60,233 nt of DNA, taken from the NCBI GenBank assembly GCA_009773665.1, contig WSYE01000017.1:1-60233 (forward strand). Reading direction: 5' to 3'. This DNA comes from Desulfovibrionaceae bacterium (GTDB lineage Bacteria > Desulfobacterota > Desulfovibrionia > Desulfovibrionales > Desulfovibrionaceae). The translations under genes were made by a program, and so were the position numbers. Below the pieces are notes generated by a model that did no database searches, had not been told where the DNA came from, and was given only the letters and a program-made list of their open reading frames with translations. Below, one piece after another: positions 10,348 through 18,504 of the stretch. Position 1 is the first letter of the stretch, and each line of letters starts with the position of its first letter.

Positions 10348-11076
10348 GTGATAACATTGCTGGGCTCCACCATCGGATTCCCTGACCCGGAGACCGCCGA
10401 CCCAGGCGGTCTCCTGGCCGTGGGGGGCGACCTGTCCGCGCCTCGCCTCGTGGAGGCCTACCGCCGGGGCATCTTCCCCTGGTACAACGACGAGCACCCC
10501 ATCCTCTGGTGGTCCCCGGACCCCAGACCTATTCTTCGTCCCAAGGACCTGAAGCTCGATTCGCGGTTTCTCCGCTATCTTCGCAACCATCCCTTCCAGG
10601 TAAGCGTGGACGCCGATTTCCAGGCCGTCATCAGCGCCTGCGCCGTGATGTACCGGCCCGGACAGGGCGGCACCTGGATAACCGACGACATGATTCGCGC
10701 CTACGTGCGTCTGCATCAGGCGGGATATGCCCACAGTGTGGAGTGCCGCCTTGACGGTGAGTTGGTCGGAGCGATCTACGGCGTGGCGGTGGGGCGGGCC
10801 TTTTTCGGCGAGTCCATGTTCCACGAGGAGCCGCAGGCCTCCAAGGTCGCCTTCGCGCATCTGGTTTGGCTGCTGCGGGACCTGAAGTACCCATTCATGG
10901 ATTGCCAGCAGGCCACCCCGCATGTGATGCGCTTCGGGGCGCGAGAGGTGCCAAGGCGGGAGTTCACCCGTCTGGTGCAGGAGGCCACGGCTATGGAGCA
11001 CGAGCGCGAAGGCTGGCGCGCCCCTGCATGGTGGAACGATCCGGCTGCCAGAAAGGAGGCTCTGCGTGAGCGCTGA
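10348..11076 (+). CDS. aat: Leucyl/phenylalanyl-tRNA--protein transferase
   Basis: 242-residue Aat enzyme that adds Leu or Phe from aminoacyl-tRNA to N-terminal Arg or Lys, creating ClpS-recognised N-degrons. Family signatures are present: GGLLAVGGDL, YRRGIFPWYN, PILWWSPDPR, GGTWIT, HSVECRL, GRAFFGESMF, and MDCQQATPHVMRFGA. The start is the GTG at 10348, giving MITLLGST; the ribosome-binding site is weak. It sits downstream of clpS-clpA, so the whole N-degron route (tagging, recognition, unfolding) is encoded together, with repeat element B in between. The stop overlaps the TusA-like gene. Confidence 0.95.
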   Translation: MITLLGSTIGFPDPETADPGGLLAVGGDLSAPRLVEAYRRGIFPWYNDEHPILWWSPDPRPILRPKDLKLDSRFLRYLRNHPFQVSVDADFQAVISACAVMYRPGQGGTWITDDMIRAYVRLHQAGYAHSVECRLDGELVGAIYGVAVGRAFFGESMFHEEPQASKVAFAHLVWLLRDLKYPFMDCQQATPHVMRFGAREVPRREFTRLVQEATAMEHEREGWRAPAWWNDPAARKEALRER

Positions 11077-11299
11077 GAAAATCGCACTGGATGTTCGCGG
11101 CAAGTGTTGAGGCGTGGGCGCGGAGGTCGGGTGGCACCTCCGGTTCGTGCAGGCTGCTGTGGTCGATATCTGGGCCGATCCCGGTCAGGCGGCTCTTTTT
11201 GAGGAGCTGGCTGCCACGTTCGGCCAGTGGCGCATGGAGCGCGAGGACGTGGACGGCATCCCCAGATTCCGGTTTATACGACGGAGTAGCGGGGGATGA
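11066..11299 (+). CDS. TusA/SirA-like protein, candidate selenoprotein (in-frame TGA = Sec15)
   Basis: A GTG at 11066, with AAGGAGG 6 nt upstream inside the end of aat, opens MSAEKIALDVRGKC. An in-frame TGA follows at 11108-11110, and the frame then stays open for 62 codons to a TGA at 11297-11299. The part before the TGA matches the TusA start (LDxxGLxCP). The part after it matches the TusA C-terminal half, with VDIWADPG and the ending DGIPRFRFIRR, like E. coli TusA DGLPYRYLIRK. The TGA sits where the CPxP motif has its first Pro, giving Cys14-Sec15. A 7-bp hairpin follows 10 nt later. TusA proteins pass sulfur as persulfide on the Cys; the role here is inferred. If the TGA is a true stop, this is a pseudogene. 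Confidence 0.7.
11121..11142 (+). promoter_or_regulatory. SECIS-like hairpin after in-frame TGA
   Basis: CGGAGGT (11121-11127) pairs perfectly with ACCTCCG (11136-11142), leaving an 8-nt loop CGGGTGGC. The loop begins 17 nt after the TGA at 11108-11110. Bacterial SECIS elements are stem-loops at this distance, with G/GU in the apical loop for SelB binding. This fits, but GC-rich DNA forms hairpins easily. Confidence 0.5.
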
Positions 11300-11328
11300 G
11301 AGCTGTTGTTGGGGGTATGTTGTGGAAG

Positions 11329-11372
11329 AAAGCCTCCGGCGGCCAAAGGGACAAGTCCCTTTGGAATCCCCT
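11329..11372. repeat. Dispersed GCCTCCGGCGGCC hairpin repeat, copy 1
   Basis: AAAGCCTCCGGCGGCCAAAG is followed by an inverted repeat (AAAGGGAC/GTCCCTTT) and GGAATCCC. The same unit recurs at 58764-58806. I recall similar short intergenic repeats from Desulfovibrio genomes. It lies between two convergent genes. Confidence 0.7.
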
Positions 11373-11464
11373 CTAGTTACTGCGATTTATCGTGTGCTGT
11401 CGTGGTCTCTTGAAAACGTGGCTGGTTTTGGCCTGCTTGCAGTTTACCGAGTCGAATCGTTAAG

Positions 11465-12376
11465 TTATTCTATTGGTTCTCCCGGAACAGTGGGGCAGGG
11501 CGCGCTGCCCAGGAGCGATTCCGCGAGCGGATCGTGCGCCGCGAAATTGCGCCGGGCGCGCTCGAAGTTTTGCGTTGCGTAGCAGTAGGCGCATCCCGCC
11601 GGGCAGGCGTCGTACATTCCGATGTCCTTGCTTGGGGCGCAGAGGCAGGCGGTGCGCTGGTGCGGGTCTTTGTTCTTTCCTGACGTGACGCCGAACAGGC
11701 GGCGCAGCAACTCACCATCCACGCAGGCTCCCGGCGAGAAGCCGAAGTGATGCAGACCGGCTTCGTCGGCGCAGCTTTGCGGCTCCATGTCCCGGCTGCG
11801 CGCCATGGCGGCCATGTCCGCGAACATACCGGCAAGCTGTGACTCGATAGGGGCCAGCAGGTCCACTCCCGCCTGTTCCAGGCGCTTCCTGATCTTCCGA
11901 TACGGCTCCACGAGACTCACCGTCATCCGTCTGGTGTATCCCTCCAAAGCTTCTGAGAGCATCTCGACGTTTTTCCGATGATAGTCCGGGTTGAACCGGG
12001 AGGAGAGCACGATGGGGTCGTAGCGCCACAGCACGCGCTCGGGGCCAATGGCTTCGGCCAGACGCCGGAACGCGTCCAGGCGCTCGGGAAGCGCGGGCAT
12101 GCCCGGATGCAGGCCAGGGGGGTATTCCACCAGGGTGAACTGGAACACGGACCTGAGCCCGAGAGCGTCCAGCCAGGGCAGGTGCGTGGTCATGGGCCTG
12201 GGGTCGCGCGTCCAGAATACCACGGCGTCCACATCCTGGGGCGCAAGGCTTATCCGGCTTACCTGTCGCGCGTTGAACGGGTTCGGCACGGCGCACCATC
12301 CGGCGTCCACCCTGTTCACGAACCAGTGGGCATAATGTGCCGGAATGTCGGCGCGCCGGGAGGCGCTGACGATCAT
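11465..12376 (-). CDS. DUF1848 family protein
   Basis: 303-residue protein of the DUF1848 family. Typical pieces are MIVSASRRADIPAHY at the start, CAVPNPFN, VVFWTRDPRPM, VLWRYDPIVLS and, near the C-terminus, a Cys cluster (CLCAPSKDIGMYDACPAGCAYCYAT) that probably binds a metal or Fe-S cluster. The biochemical role is unknown; the C-terminal GCAYCYA resembles radical-SAM-like Cys spacing, but I would not assign that activity. Its ATG overlaps the nagZ stop by 4 nt, which points to an operon. Confidence 0.85.
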   Translation of the reverse strand: MIVSASRRADIPAHYAHWFVNRVDAGWCAVPNPFNARQVSRISLAPQDVDAVVFWTRDPRPMTTHLPWLDALGLRSVFQFTLVEYPPGLHPGMPALPERLDAFRRLAEAIGPERVLWRYDPIVLSSRFNPDYHRKNVEMLSEALEGYTRRMTVSLVEPYRKIRKRLEQAGVDLLAPIESQLAGMFADMAAMARSRDMEPQSCADEAGLHHFGFSPGACVDGELLRRLFGVTSGKNKDPHQRTACLCAPSKDIGMYDACPAGCAYCYATQNFERARRNFAAHDPLAESLLGSAPCPTVPGEPIE

Positions 12377-14040
12377 TGCAGGCGGACCGGGAGCCTTCCG
12401 GTGAAGGGAGCGCGTCCGGTCAGCGCCTTGGCCAGCGCCTCTATCGAAGCCGGGACGTCGCCGTAGGTGGCCACGGAGGTGGGCGCGTCGGCGAACAGCG
12501 AGAGGTCGTAAGGTGCGCCAAGGGCCACGTGCACGAATCCGACCGGCTTGATGGCCATGAGCGTGCGTGCCAGATTTTGCTGGGCAGGGTTGCGCGTGGC
12601 GTCGTAGGTGAACACCACCACCTTGTCCACCTGGACGCTGGCTTCCACGGCGTTGCGAAGGTCCTGCGACGAGGGCTCGCGCGCGGTACGCAGAAGCGCC
12701 GTTCCGGGGGGCAGGGGCAGGGAGCCCACAGAGTCGTTGGAGTTGCGTTCCGGCCAGATGATCAGAACCCGGTCGCTTGGTTTCAAGGGTAGGAGCCTCA
12801 GGCGGTCGTGGCGCAGGGTGATGCTGTCCTGCGCGGCGGAGAGAGCGGCCTGGCGGTTCTCGGCGATGCCCACCCGGAAGGGGATCTCCAGTGAGCGGTT
12901 GGGGATGGCGCGCGCGTCCAGCAGCCCGTATTCGCCCTTGACCGTGAGGATGCGGCGCACGGCGCGGTCGATGCGCTCCATGGGAATCTCGCCTGACTTC
13001 GCGGCGGCCACCAAGCTGTCGAACGCGGCGATCTGCTCGGCTGGCTCATGCCCGATGTCCGCGCCGAACAGCAGCACGTCCGCCCCGGCCTTGGCCGCCA
13101 TCACGGCAGCCCGTACGGTTCCCACCCCCTTGGAAAGCGCGCCCATGCCCAGCGAGTCGGTGACGATGAGGCCGTCGAAGCGCATCTCCTTGCGCAAAAT
13201 GCCTTCCAGAATTTTAGCGGAGAGGGTCGCGGGCAGGTCGCGGGCCGGTTCCAGGGCCGGAACCTCCACATGGGCGGTCATCACCGCCGGGGCCTTGGCC
13301 GCGAATGCGGCCCGGAAGGGCGCGAAGTCCACGCGGTCCAGGGTCTTTTTGTCGTGGTTGGAGAGCGGCAGGCCCAGGTGGGAGTCCACGTCCGTGTCGC
13401 CGTGGCCTGGGAAGTGCTTGGGCGTGCAGAGCATGCGGGCGCGCACGTACTCTTCCACCATGGAGGCGCTCAGGCGCGAGACCACGTTGGGGTCCGAGCC
13501 GAAGGAGCGGATGCCGATGATGGGGTTGTCCGGGTTGGAGTTGACGTCGGCCACAGGCGAGAAATTGAGGTTCACGCCGAGCACCGTAAGTTCGCTGGCC
13601 ATCACGCGCGCCATGGCCCGTGCGTGCTCCCGATTTCCGGTGGCGGCCACGGCCATCTGGCTCGGAAACACGGTTACGCCCTCGCGCAGGCGGATCACCG
13701 GGCCACCTTCCTGGTCGACGCCCACGAAAATGCCCACCGAGCGCGGCGTGGCGGCGGCTGCGCCCTGGATGGCGGCATTCAGGGCAGCCACCTGGCGGAT
13801 GTTCTCCACATTGCCCCAGGATGAGTAGAGAATCACCCCGCCGATGTGGCGCTTGGCGATCATCTCGGCGAGTTCCGGCGATACGCCGGGGCCTTTGAAG
13901 GCTACCAGCATCATCTGCCCGATTTTTTCTTCCAGGGTCATGGAGGAGAGAATCTGATCGACCGTTGCAGCGGCAGAGGCCGGACGAAACGGGATGAGCA
14001 CCAGCGTCACAAGCAGTGCCGAGTATTTAAGAATTCGCAT
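12373..14040 (-). CDS. nagZ: Glycoside hydrolase family 3 beta-N-acetylhexosaminidase (NagZ-like), exported
   Basis: 555-residue GH3 enzyme expected to remove GlcNAc from peptidoglycan or other glycans. A signal peptide is visible (MRILKYSALLVTLVLIPFRPASA). The TIM-barrel domain contains VGVDQEGGPVIRL, the NagZ loop KHFPGHGDTDVDSH with its catalytic His/Asp dyad, and the nucleophile region GLIVTDSLGMGAL. A C-terminal Rossmann-like domain follows, making it longer than the single-domain cytoplasmic NagZ of E. coli. The signal peptide implies periplasmic action. It is cotranscribed with the DUF1848 gene through a 4-nt overlap. Confidence 0.88.
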   Translation of the reverse strand: MRILKYSALLVTLVLIPFRPASAAATVDQILSSMTLEEKIGQMMLVAFKGPGVSPELAEMIAKRHIGGVILYSSWGNVENIRQVAALNAAIQGAAAATPRSVGIFVGVDQEGGPVIRLREGVTVFPSQMAVAATGNREHARAMARVMASELTVLGVNLNFSPVADVNSNPDNPIIGIRSFGSDPNVVSRLSASMVEEYVRARMLCTPKHFPGHGDTDVDSHLGLPLSNHDKKTLDRVDFAPFRAAFAAKAPAVMTAHVEVPALEPARDLPATLSAKILEGILRKEMRFDGLIVTDSLGMGALSKGVGTVRAAVMAAKAGADVLLFGADIGHEPAEQIAAFDSLVAAAKSGEIPMERIDRAVRRILTVKGEYGLLDARAIPNRSLEIPFRVGIAENRQAALSAAQDSITLRHDRLRLLPLKPSDRVLIIWPERNSNDSVGSLPLPPGTALLRTAREPSSQDLRNAVEASVQVDKVVVFTYDATRNPAQQNLARTLMAIKPVGFVHVALGAPYDLSLFADAPTSVATYGDVPASIEALAKALTGRAPFTGRLPVRLQ

Positions 14041-14182
14041 GAAATGATTCTACACCATCGTGTGGCAAAGGTGAATGCTCTTGACGCGGGCCGCACCTGG
14101 AAGGCTGATGGATCACGTGGAAAACCGCAGGTGCAGCGCCCTCGGACAGGCTCAGGAAAAACTAAGCGTTGAGGTGCGCAAT

Positions 14183-14212
14183 GAAAAAGGGGCGCACCTC
14201 GCGGCGCGCCCC
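14183..14212 (-). terminator. Rho-independent terminator of malic enzyme gene
   Basis: GGGGCGC (14189-14195) pairs with GCGCCCC (14206-14212). On the minus strand the stem is followed by a run of five T, just beyond the malic enzyme stop at 14238. Confidence 0.7.
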
Positions 14213-14237
14213 TGTCTGTTCAGCTTGTGATGCGAGA

Positions 14238-15566
14238 TTAGATCATGCTCAGGTCGTAGGTGCCCAGGAACTGGTTCATCCGGCTGTGGGCGTCGTCCAT
14301 GCGCTTGCGCAGATCCTTCGCGTACTGCTCAAGGTCGAGCTTCTTGGTGGCCACGCCGGTGTCCATGGCGGCCTTGGCCACGGCGGGGGCTTCCCATTCC
14401 AGCAGGCGGAAGTCGAGGGCCTTGGGCATGATGTAGTCGATGCCGAGCTTGAGTTCCTTGACGCCGTACATGTCGCAGATCTCGGAAGGAACGGGCTCCT
14501 TGGCCAGGGCTGCGATGGCCTTGGCGGCGGCCATCTTCATCTCCTCGTTGATCTTGCTGGAGCCTGCGTCGAGCGCGCCCCGGAAGATGAAGGGGAAGCC
14601 GGAGACGTTGTTGACCTGGTTGGGGAAGTCCGAGCGACCGGTGCCCATGATGGCGTCGGGACGGGCGGCCTTGGCGTCGGCGTAGGAGATCTCGGGATCG
14701 GGGTTGGCCATGGCGAAAATGACCGGGTCCTTGCCCATGCCCTTGACCATATCCTGGTTGACCGCGCCCTTGACCGACAGGCCCAGGAACACGTCGGCAC
14801 CCTTCATGGCGTCACCCAGGCTGGCGTACTCGATCTTCTGCACGTCGCCGAAGTAGGCCTTGGTGGAATGCAGGTTGGTGCGGCTCTTGTTGATGTGGCC
14901 GCGCGTGTCGAACATGGCGATGTTCTCGCGCTGGATGCCCATGGCCACGTACAGCTTGGAGCAGGCGATGGCGGCAGCGCCCGCGCCGGAGACGACCACG
15001 CGCAGATCCTCGAGCTTCTTGCCGGTGATCTCACAGGCGTTCAGCAGGCCCGCAGCGGACACGATGGCCGTGCCGTGCTGGTCGTCGTGGAAGACGGGGA
15101 TCTCAAGCAGTTCGATGAGCGTTTGCTCGATTTCGAAACACTCGGGGGCCTTGATGTCTTCCAGGTTGATGCCGCCCACGGAGGGTTCGAGCATCTTGCA
15201 GAATTCGATGACCTGTTCGGGTTTGGCGGCGTTGATGTTCAGGTCGTAGACGTCGATGTCGGCAAAGATCTTGAACAGGAAACCCTTGCCTTCCATCACG
15301 GGCTTGCCGGCCTTGGGGCCGATGTTGCCCAGGCCCAGGACGGCGGTGCCGTTGGACACGACGGCGACGTTGTTGCCCCGGTTGGTGTAGTCGTACACCT
15401 TGGCGGGGTCCGCGTGGATTTCGCGACAGGCCTCGGCCACGCCCGGCGAGTAGGCCATGGAGAGGTCTTTCTGGTTGCGGAACGGTTTGCAGGGAACCAC
15501 TTCAAGCTTGCCGACGCGCGCTGCCGAGTGGTAGCGCAGAGCTTCCTCTTTGGTGAACAGAGCCAT
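14238..15566 (-). CDS. NAD(P)-dependent malic enzyme
   Basis: Decarboxylates malate to pyruvate. The 442-residue protein is the short bacterial form, without the C-terminal phosphotransacetylase-like domain of MaeB. Signatures include [16 protein letters not shown] (catalytic Tyr), [59 protein letters not shown] and the Rossmann loop [17 protein letters not shown] precedes the ATG (gtcctagatg region on the minus strand). It is flanked downstream by a clear terminator and upstream by the divergent GT9 gene. Confidence 0.95.
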   Translation of the reverse strand: MALFTKEEALRYHSAARVGKLEVVPCKPFRNQKDLSMAYSPGVAEACREIHADPAKVYDYTNRGNNVAVVSNGTAVLGLGNIGPKAGKPVMEGKGFLFKIFADIDVYDLNINAAKPEQVIEFCKMLEPSVGGINLEDIKAPECFEIEQTLIELLEIPVFHDDQHGTAIVSAAGLLNACEITGKKLEDLRVVVSGAGAAAIACSKLYVAMGIQRENIAMFDTRGHINKSRTNLHSTKAYFGDVQKIEYASLGDAMKGADVFLGLSVKGAVNQDMVKGMGKDPVIFAMANPDPEISYADAKAARPDAIMGTGRSDFPNQVNNVSGFPFIFRGALDAGSSKINEEMKMAAAKAIAALAKEPVPSEICDMYGVKELKLGIDYIMPKALDFRLLEWEAPAVAKAAMDTGVATKKLDLEQYAKDLRKRMDDAHSRMNQFLGTYDLSMI

Positions 15567-15692
15567 CTAGGACCTCCAAAAGCTGTCGAGCGTTGAAGCG
15601 GGCGAGTGGCGAACGCCTCGATTGGTAGAGGACTCGGTGAATTAATGCAACATCATTTTGGCTGGTCCGTTTCTTGATTGGAATGGTCTGAA

Positions 15693-17264
15693 ATGCGTAC
15701 GCTCGTCATCAATCTGACCCGCTTCGGCGACCTGCTCCAGACGCAGCCCGTCTTTACCGGACTCAAAGATTCTGGAGATACGGTCGGTCTGGTGTGTCTG
15801 CAGAACTTTCTGCCAGCGACCAGGCTGGTCAGGGGCCTGGACGCCGTGTTCGCCATCCCCGGCGCACGCCTGCTGGCCGAACTGGACCAGTCCTGGCCTT
15901 TGGCCTTGGGCGACTGCCTGGGCTTCGTGGATCAGGTGCGCGCCGAGTTCGCGCCGGACCGGGTGATAAACCTCACTTCGTCACTGCCGTCGCGGCTTCT
16001 GGCCCGGTCCCTGCGAGCGCCGGTGCTTCAGGGCTTCGGCCTGGACGACTTCGGCTTCGGCGCATATTCGACCCCTTGGGCCGCTTTCCTTGAGGCTACA
16101 GCGCTTAATCGTGGCTCCAGCCCCTTCAATCTGGTGGATCTATTCTTCAAAGCCGCCCACTTGGACGACGGCCCGCGCCGTTTCCGGTTGGCCGAGCCGG
16201 ACCCTTCGGCACTGTCGGACGTGCGCGCGCTGATGGCGTCACAGACATCCCCTGGCGCATCGGATCTCGCCGGATATGTCGGGCTTCAACTGGGAGCCAG
16301 CGCGGCCAAGCGCCAATGGCCCACGCACTCTTTCGCGCTGGTGGCGCAGCACCTGTGGGAGCGCCACCGCCTGCTGCCGGTGCTGCTTGGCGGCAAAGGT
16401 GAGCAGGAGCTGGCCGAGCGGTTCGCGGCCAGCACCGGCGTGCCGCACGTGAATCTGGTGGGACGCACCGGCCTGCCCCAACTGGCCGCCGCCGTGAGCC
16501 TCCTGCGCGTGCTTGTCACCAACGACACCGGCACCATGCATCTGGCCGCCGGGCTCGGCGTGCCCATCCTGGCCATTTTCCTGGCCACGGCCCAGCCCTG
16601 GGACACCGGGCCTTACCTGCCGGGCGCATGCTGCCTGGAGCCGGACCTTTCCTGCCATCCCTGTTCGTTCTCACATGAGTGCCCCATCGACTGGGCCTGC
16701 CGCAACGCGGTGCGCCCGGAGACCGTCGCGACCTGCCTGGACGGCTGGCTTGAATCGGGCCGCTGGCCGGACATGGCGGGTGAGGGCGTGCGGGCCTGGG
16801 AATGTTTTTCCGATTCTGGCGGCTTTCTCGGCCTGCGTTCGCTCTCCGGCCACGACGGCGCGGACAGGACCGTCTGGAACGAAATCCAGCGCCAGTCCTG
16901 GCGACGGTTTCTTGACGGCCAGCCGCAATCCTTCCGTGGGGACGAGGCGGATCGGCTCTCGCCTGCCTTTCGGGAACATCTTGCCGGGGTGCTTCTCCAG
17001 GCGGGCGGCCTGCTGGACGTTCTGATCCAGCAGTCGCGCCTTCTGGGCATGGCACCACGCCCGGCCCTGCGGACCAAGTTCATGGCCACCTGGCAACGCC
17101 TGGAAAGCCTGTTCTCATCTGACCCGGCCTTCAGCTCCCTGGGGCATCTCTGGCTGCATCTTTCCCAGACGGAAAGCCCGGACATGTCCCGTTTCGATTC
17201 CTTCGCGCAAAGCGTCGCGGATCTGGTCTCCGCCCTGTCGGGCTTGTTCGCACCACGGCCCTGA
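15693..17264 (+). CDS. Glycosyltransferase family 9 (heptosyltransferase-like)
   Basis: 523-residue protein. The N-terminal two-thirds is a GT-B glycosyltransferase of family 9: MRTLVINLTRFGDLLQTQPVF, then VGLQLGASAAKRQWP, VLLGGKGEQELAERF and TNDTGTMHLAAGLGVPILAIF, the ADP-heptose-binding signature. A Cys-rich stretch (CLEPDLSCHPCSFSHECPIDWAC) follows, as in many GT9 members. The last 180 residues are a helical extension not found in typical WaaC/WaaF. The ATG at 15693 is preferred to a TTG five codons upstream. Two helical proteins follow on the same strand, one possibly a flagellar chaperone, so a flagellar or cell-surface glycan role is possible but unproven. Confidence 0.85.
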   Translation: MRTLVINLTRFGDLLQTQPVFTGLKDSGDTVGLVCLQNFLPATRLVRGLDAVFAIPGARLLAELDQSWPLALGDCLGFVDQVRAEFAPDRVINLTSSLPSRLLARSLRAPVLQGFGLDDFGFGAYSTPWAAFLEATALNRGSSPFNLVDLFFKAAHLDDGPRRFRLAEPDPSALSDVRALMASQTSPGASDLAGYVGLQLGASAAKRQWPTHSFALVAQHLWERHRLLPVLLGGKGEQELAERFAASTGVPHVNLVGRTGLPQLAAAVSLLRVLVTNDTGTMHLAAGLGVPILAIFLATAQPWDTGPYLPGACCLEPDLSCHPCSFSHECPIDWACRNAVRPETVATCLDGWLESGRWPDMAGEGVRAWECFSDSGGFLGLRSLSGHDGADRTVWNEIQRQSWRRFLDGQPQSFRGDEADRLSPAFREHLAGVLLQAGGLLDVLIQQSRLLGMAPRPALRTKFMATWQRLESLFSSDPAFSSLGHLWLHLSQTESPDMSRFDSFAQSVADLVSALSGLFAPRP

Positions 17265-17349
17265 ATCACGTCTGGCACGCTCTTTGAATGTGTCCGGTTG
17301 CGGGAATATTTTGCCACAAAACCGCCACGTTCAATCAGGAGGGAGAGAC

Positions 17350-17958
17350 ATGATAGCAGTGGACGGCCGAGACACCGGGCTGCAAGTCCAAGGTTTTGAA
17401 AACCTGGAGCAGCTCCTCATCAAGGTTATGGAAGACAAGCACCTGGCCGGACGCATCGTCACCGACGTGATGGTCAACGGTGAACCCTTTTCAGAAATTT
17501 ATCCCCATCAGGCCGAAGATGTGGAAACCGCCGAGATCGAATCGGTGGAAATAGTGAGCATGCCCACCGCAGAGATGGCCGTGAACATCACGCGTGAGCT
17601 CTACAAGGTGGTCACGCTCATGGATCACGGCGCGCGCCGCGTGGCCGAGCTGTTCCGCAAGGCCGACGACGGCGAGGCCCTTGAGGTCTACCAGGACCTT
17701 CTGGACGTCACCCGCGACTTCATGGGCATGATCGGCGTACTGCGCGGCGAGTTCAGCCTGAAGCAGAACGCCAATTTCAACGAGGCCGCTGAGGAACTCT
17801 CCAGCCTGTTCAGCGAGATGGTCGAGGTCATCGAGAACGAGGACTGGATTCTCCTGGCCGATCTCCTGGAGTACGAGTTCATTCCCGCCGTGGAGCGCTG
17901 GAAGAAGGTCGTTGCCCAACTGCGCGAGGACATCAAGGAAGTTGCCCGCGCGGCCTAA
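17350..17958 (+). CDS. Conserved hypothetical helical protein
   Basis: 202 residues, acidic and mostly helical after residue 75; no membrane segment. I do not recognise a named domain. The N-terminal part (residues 1-70) looks like a small alpha/beta region ending in ESVEIVSMPTAEMA. The remainder is long amphipathic helices with AEELSSLFSEMVEVIENEDWILLADLLEYE. A strong ribosome-binding site (CAGGAGGGAGAGAC) precedes the ATG. It lies 18 bp from the next gene, so the two are one transcription unit, with a terminator after the second. Confidence 0.7.
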   Translation: MIAVDGRDTGLQVQGFENLEQLLIKVMEDKHLAGRIVTDVMVNGEPFSEIYPHQAEDVETAEIESVEIVSMPTAEMAVNITRELYKVVTLMDHGARRVAELFRKADDGEALEVYQDLLDVTRDFMGMIGVLRGEFSLKQNANFNEAAEELSSLFSEMVEVIENEDWILLADLLEYEFIPAVERWKKVVAQLREDIKEVARAA

Positions 17959-17976
17959 CGAAAAGGCGGCATTCTT

Positions 17977-18327
17977 ATGAAGGACGAGATAGACATCCTG
18001 GAGCTGGCTCTTGAAACCGGTCGCAAGGAACTCGATCAGCTCGCCGAGGGCGAGGTGGACGAGGCCGAGCGTCTGTCCACGGAGCGACTGGCCCTGATGG
18101 AAGAGGCATGGCGCATGCGTGATCCGAAAAAGATCGGCGCTCTGAAGGAAAAGCTCATGCAGTTGCAGAGCCTTCAGGGGCAGATCACGGCGGAAGCCAG
18201 ACGCCTGCATGAAGCCATCAGGCGCGACCTGTTGCGCGCCAAACAGGAGAACCAGCGCCTGACGGGGTATCGCTCGTCGCTTCGCGTCTCTCCCATTGGC
18301 GGCAGATTTGTTGACAAGGCAGGCTGA
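17977..18327 (+). CDS. Coiled-coil protein, possible FlgN/FliT-type flagellar chaperone
   Basis: 116-residue protein that is almost entirely helical and charged (EIDILELALETGRKELDQLAEGEVDEAERLSTERLALMEEA). It ends with a Gly/Ser/Arg tail containing NQRLTGYRSSLRVSPIGGRF. Size and helix pattern resemble FlgN/FliT-like flagellar export chaperones, and an NxxLTGYR-like end is seen in some FlgN-like proteins. No flagellar gene is in the window to support this, so the assignment is tentative. It is the second gene of a pair closed by a strong terminator. Confidence 0.6.
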   Translation: MKDEIDILELALETGRKELDQLAEGEVDEAERLSTERLALMEEAWRMRDPKKIGALKEKLMQLQSLQGQITAEARRLHEAIRRDLLRAKQENQRLTGYRSSLRVSPIGGRFVDKAG

Positions 18328-18336
18328 TCCCGAATG

Positions 18337-18370
18337 GCGGGCCGGGCGTAAGTCCGGCCCGCTTTTGTTT
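18337..18370 (+). terminator. Rho-independent terminator
   Basis: A perfect 9-bp stem GCGGGCCGG (18337-18345)/CCGGCCCGC (18354-18362) with an 8-nt loop is followed by TTTTGTTT. It closes the unit ending at 18327. Confidence 0.9.
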
Positions 18371-18424
18371 CTGTATCCCGCCAGCACCACCCTGCGCAGT
18401 CATTTTTCAATTCACAAAGTGCAT

Positions 18425-18443
18425 TGATGCTTGTTTTGCATCA
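18425..18443. promoter_or_regulatory. Palindromic operator-like site upstream of the alcohol dehydrogenase gene
   Basis: TGATGC-N7-GCATCA (18425-18430 and 18438-18443) forms a perfect dyad about 60 nt before the start codon at 18505, in an AT-richer intergenic stretch. It could bind a dimeric regulator; no regulator is identified. Confidence 0.35.
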
Positions 18444-18504
18444 TTGCTTCCGGTACGTTCAGGCCCGATGAACCCTCCGAAAATATTGAATCGAGAGGTG
18501 TGAC

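Noticed and set aside
14169..15596. A 475-codon plus-strand frame opposite malic enzyme
   Set aside because: Antisense shadow of a well-conserved enzyme; no domain and no ribosome-binding site.
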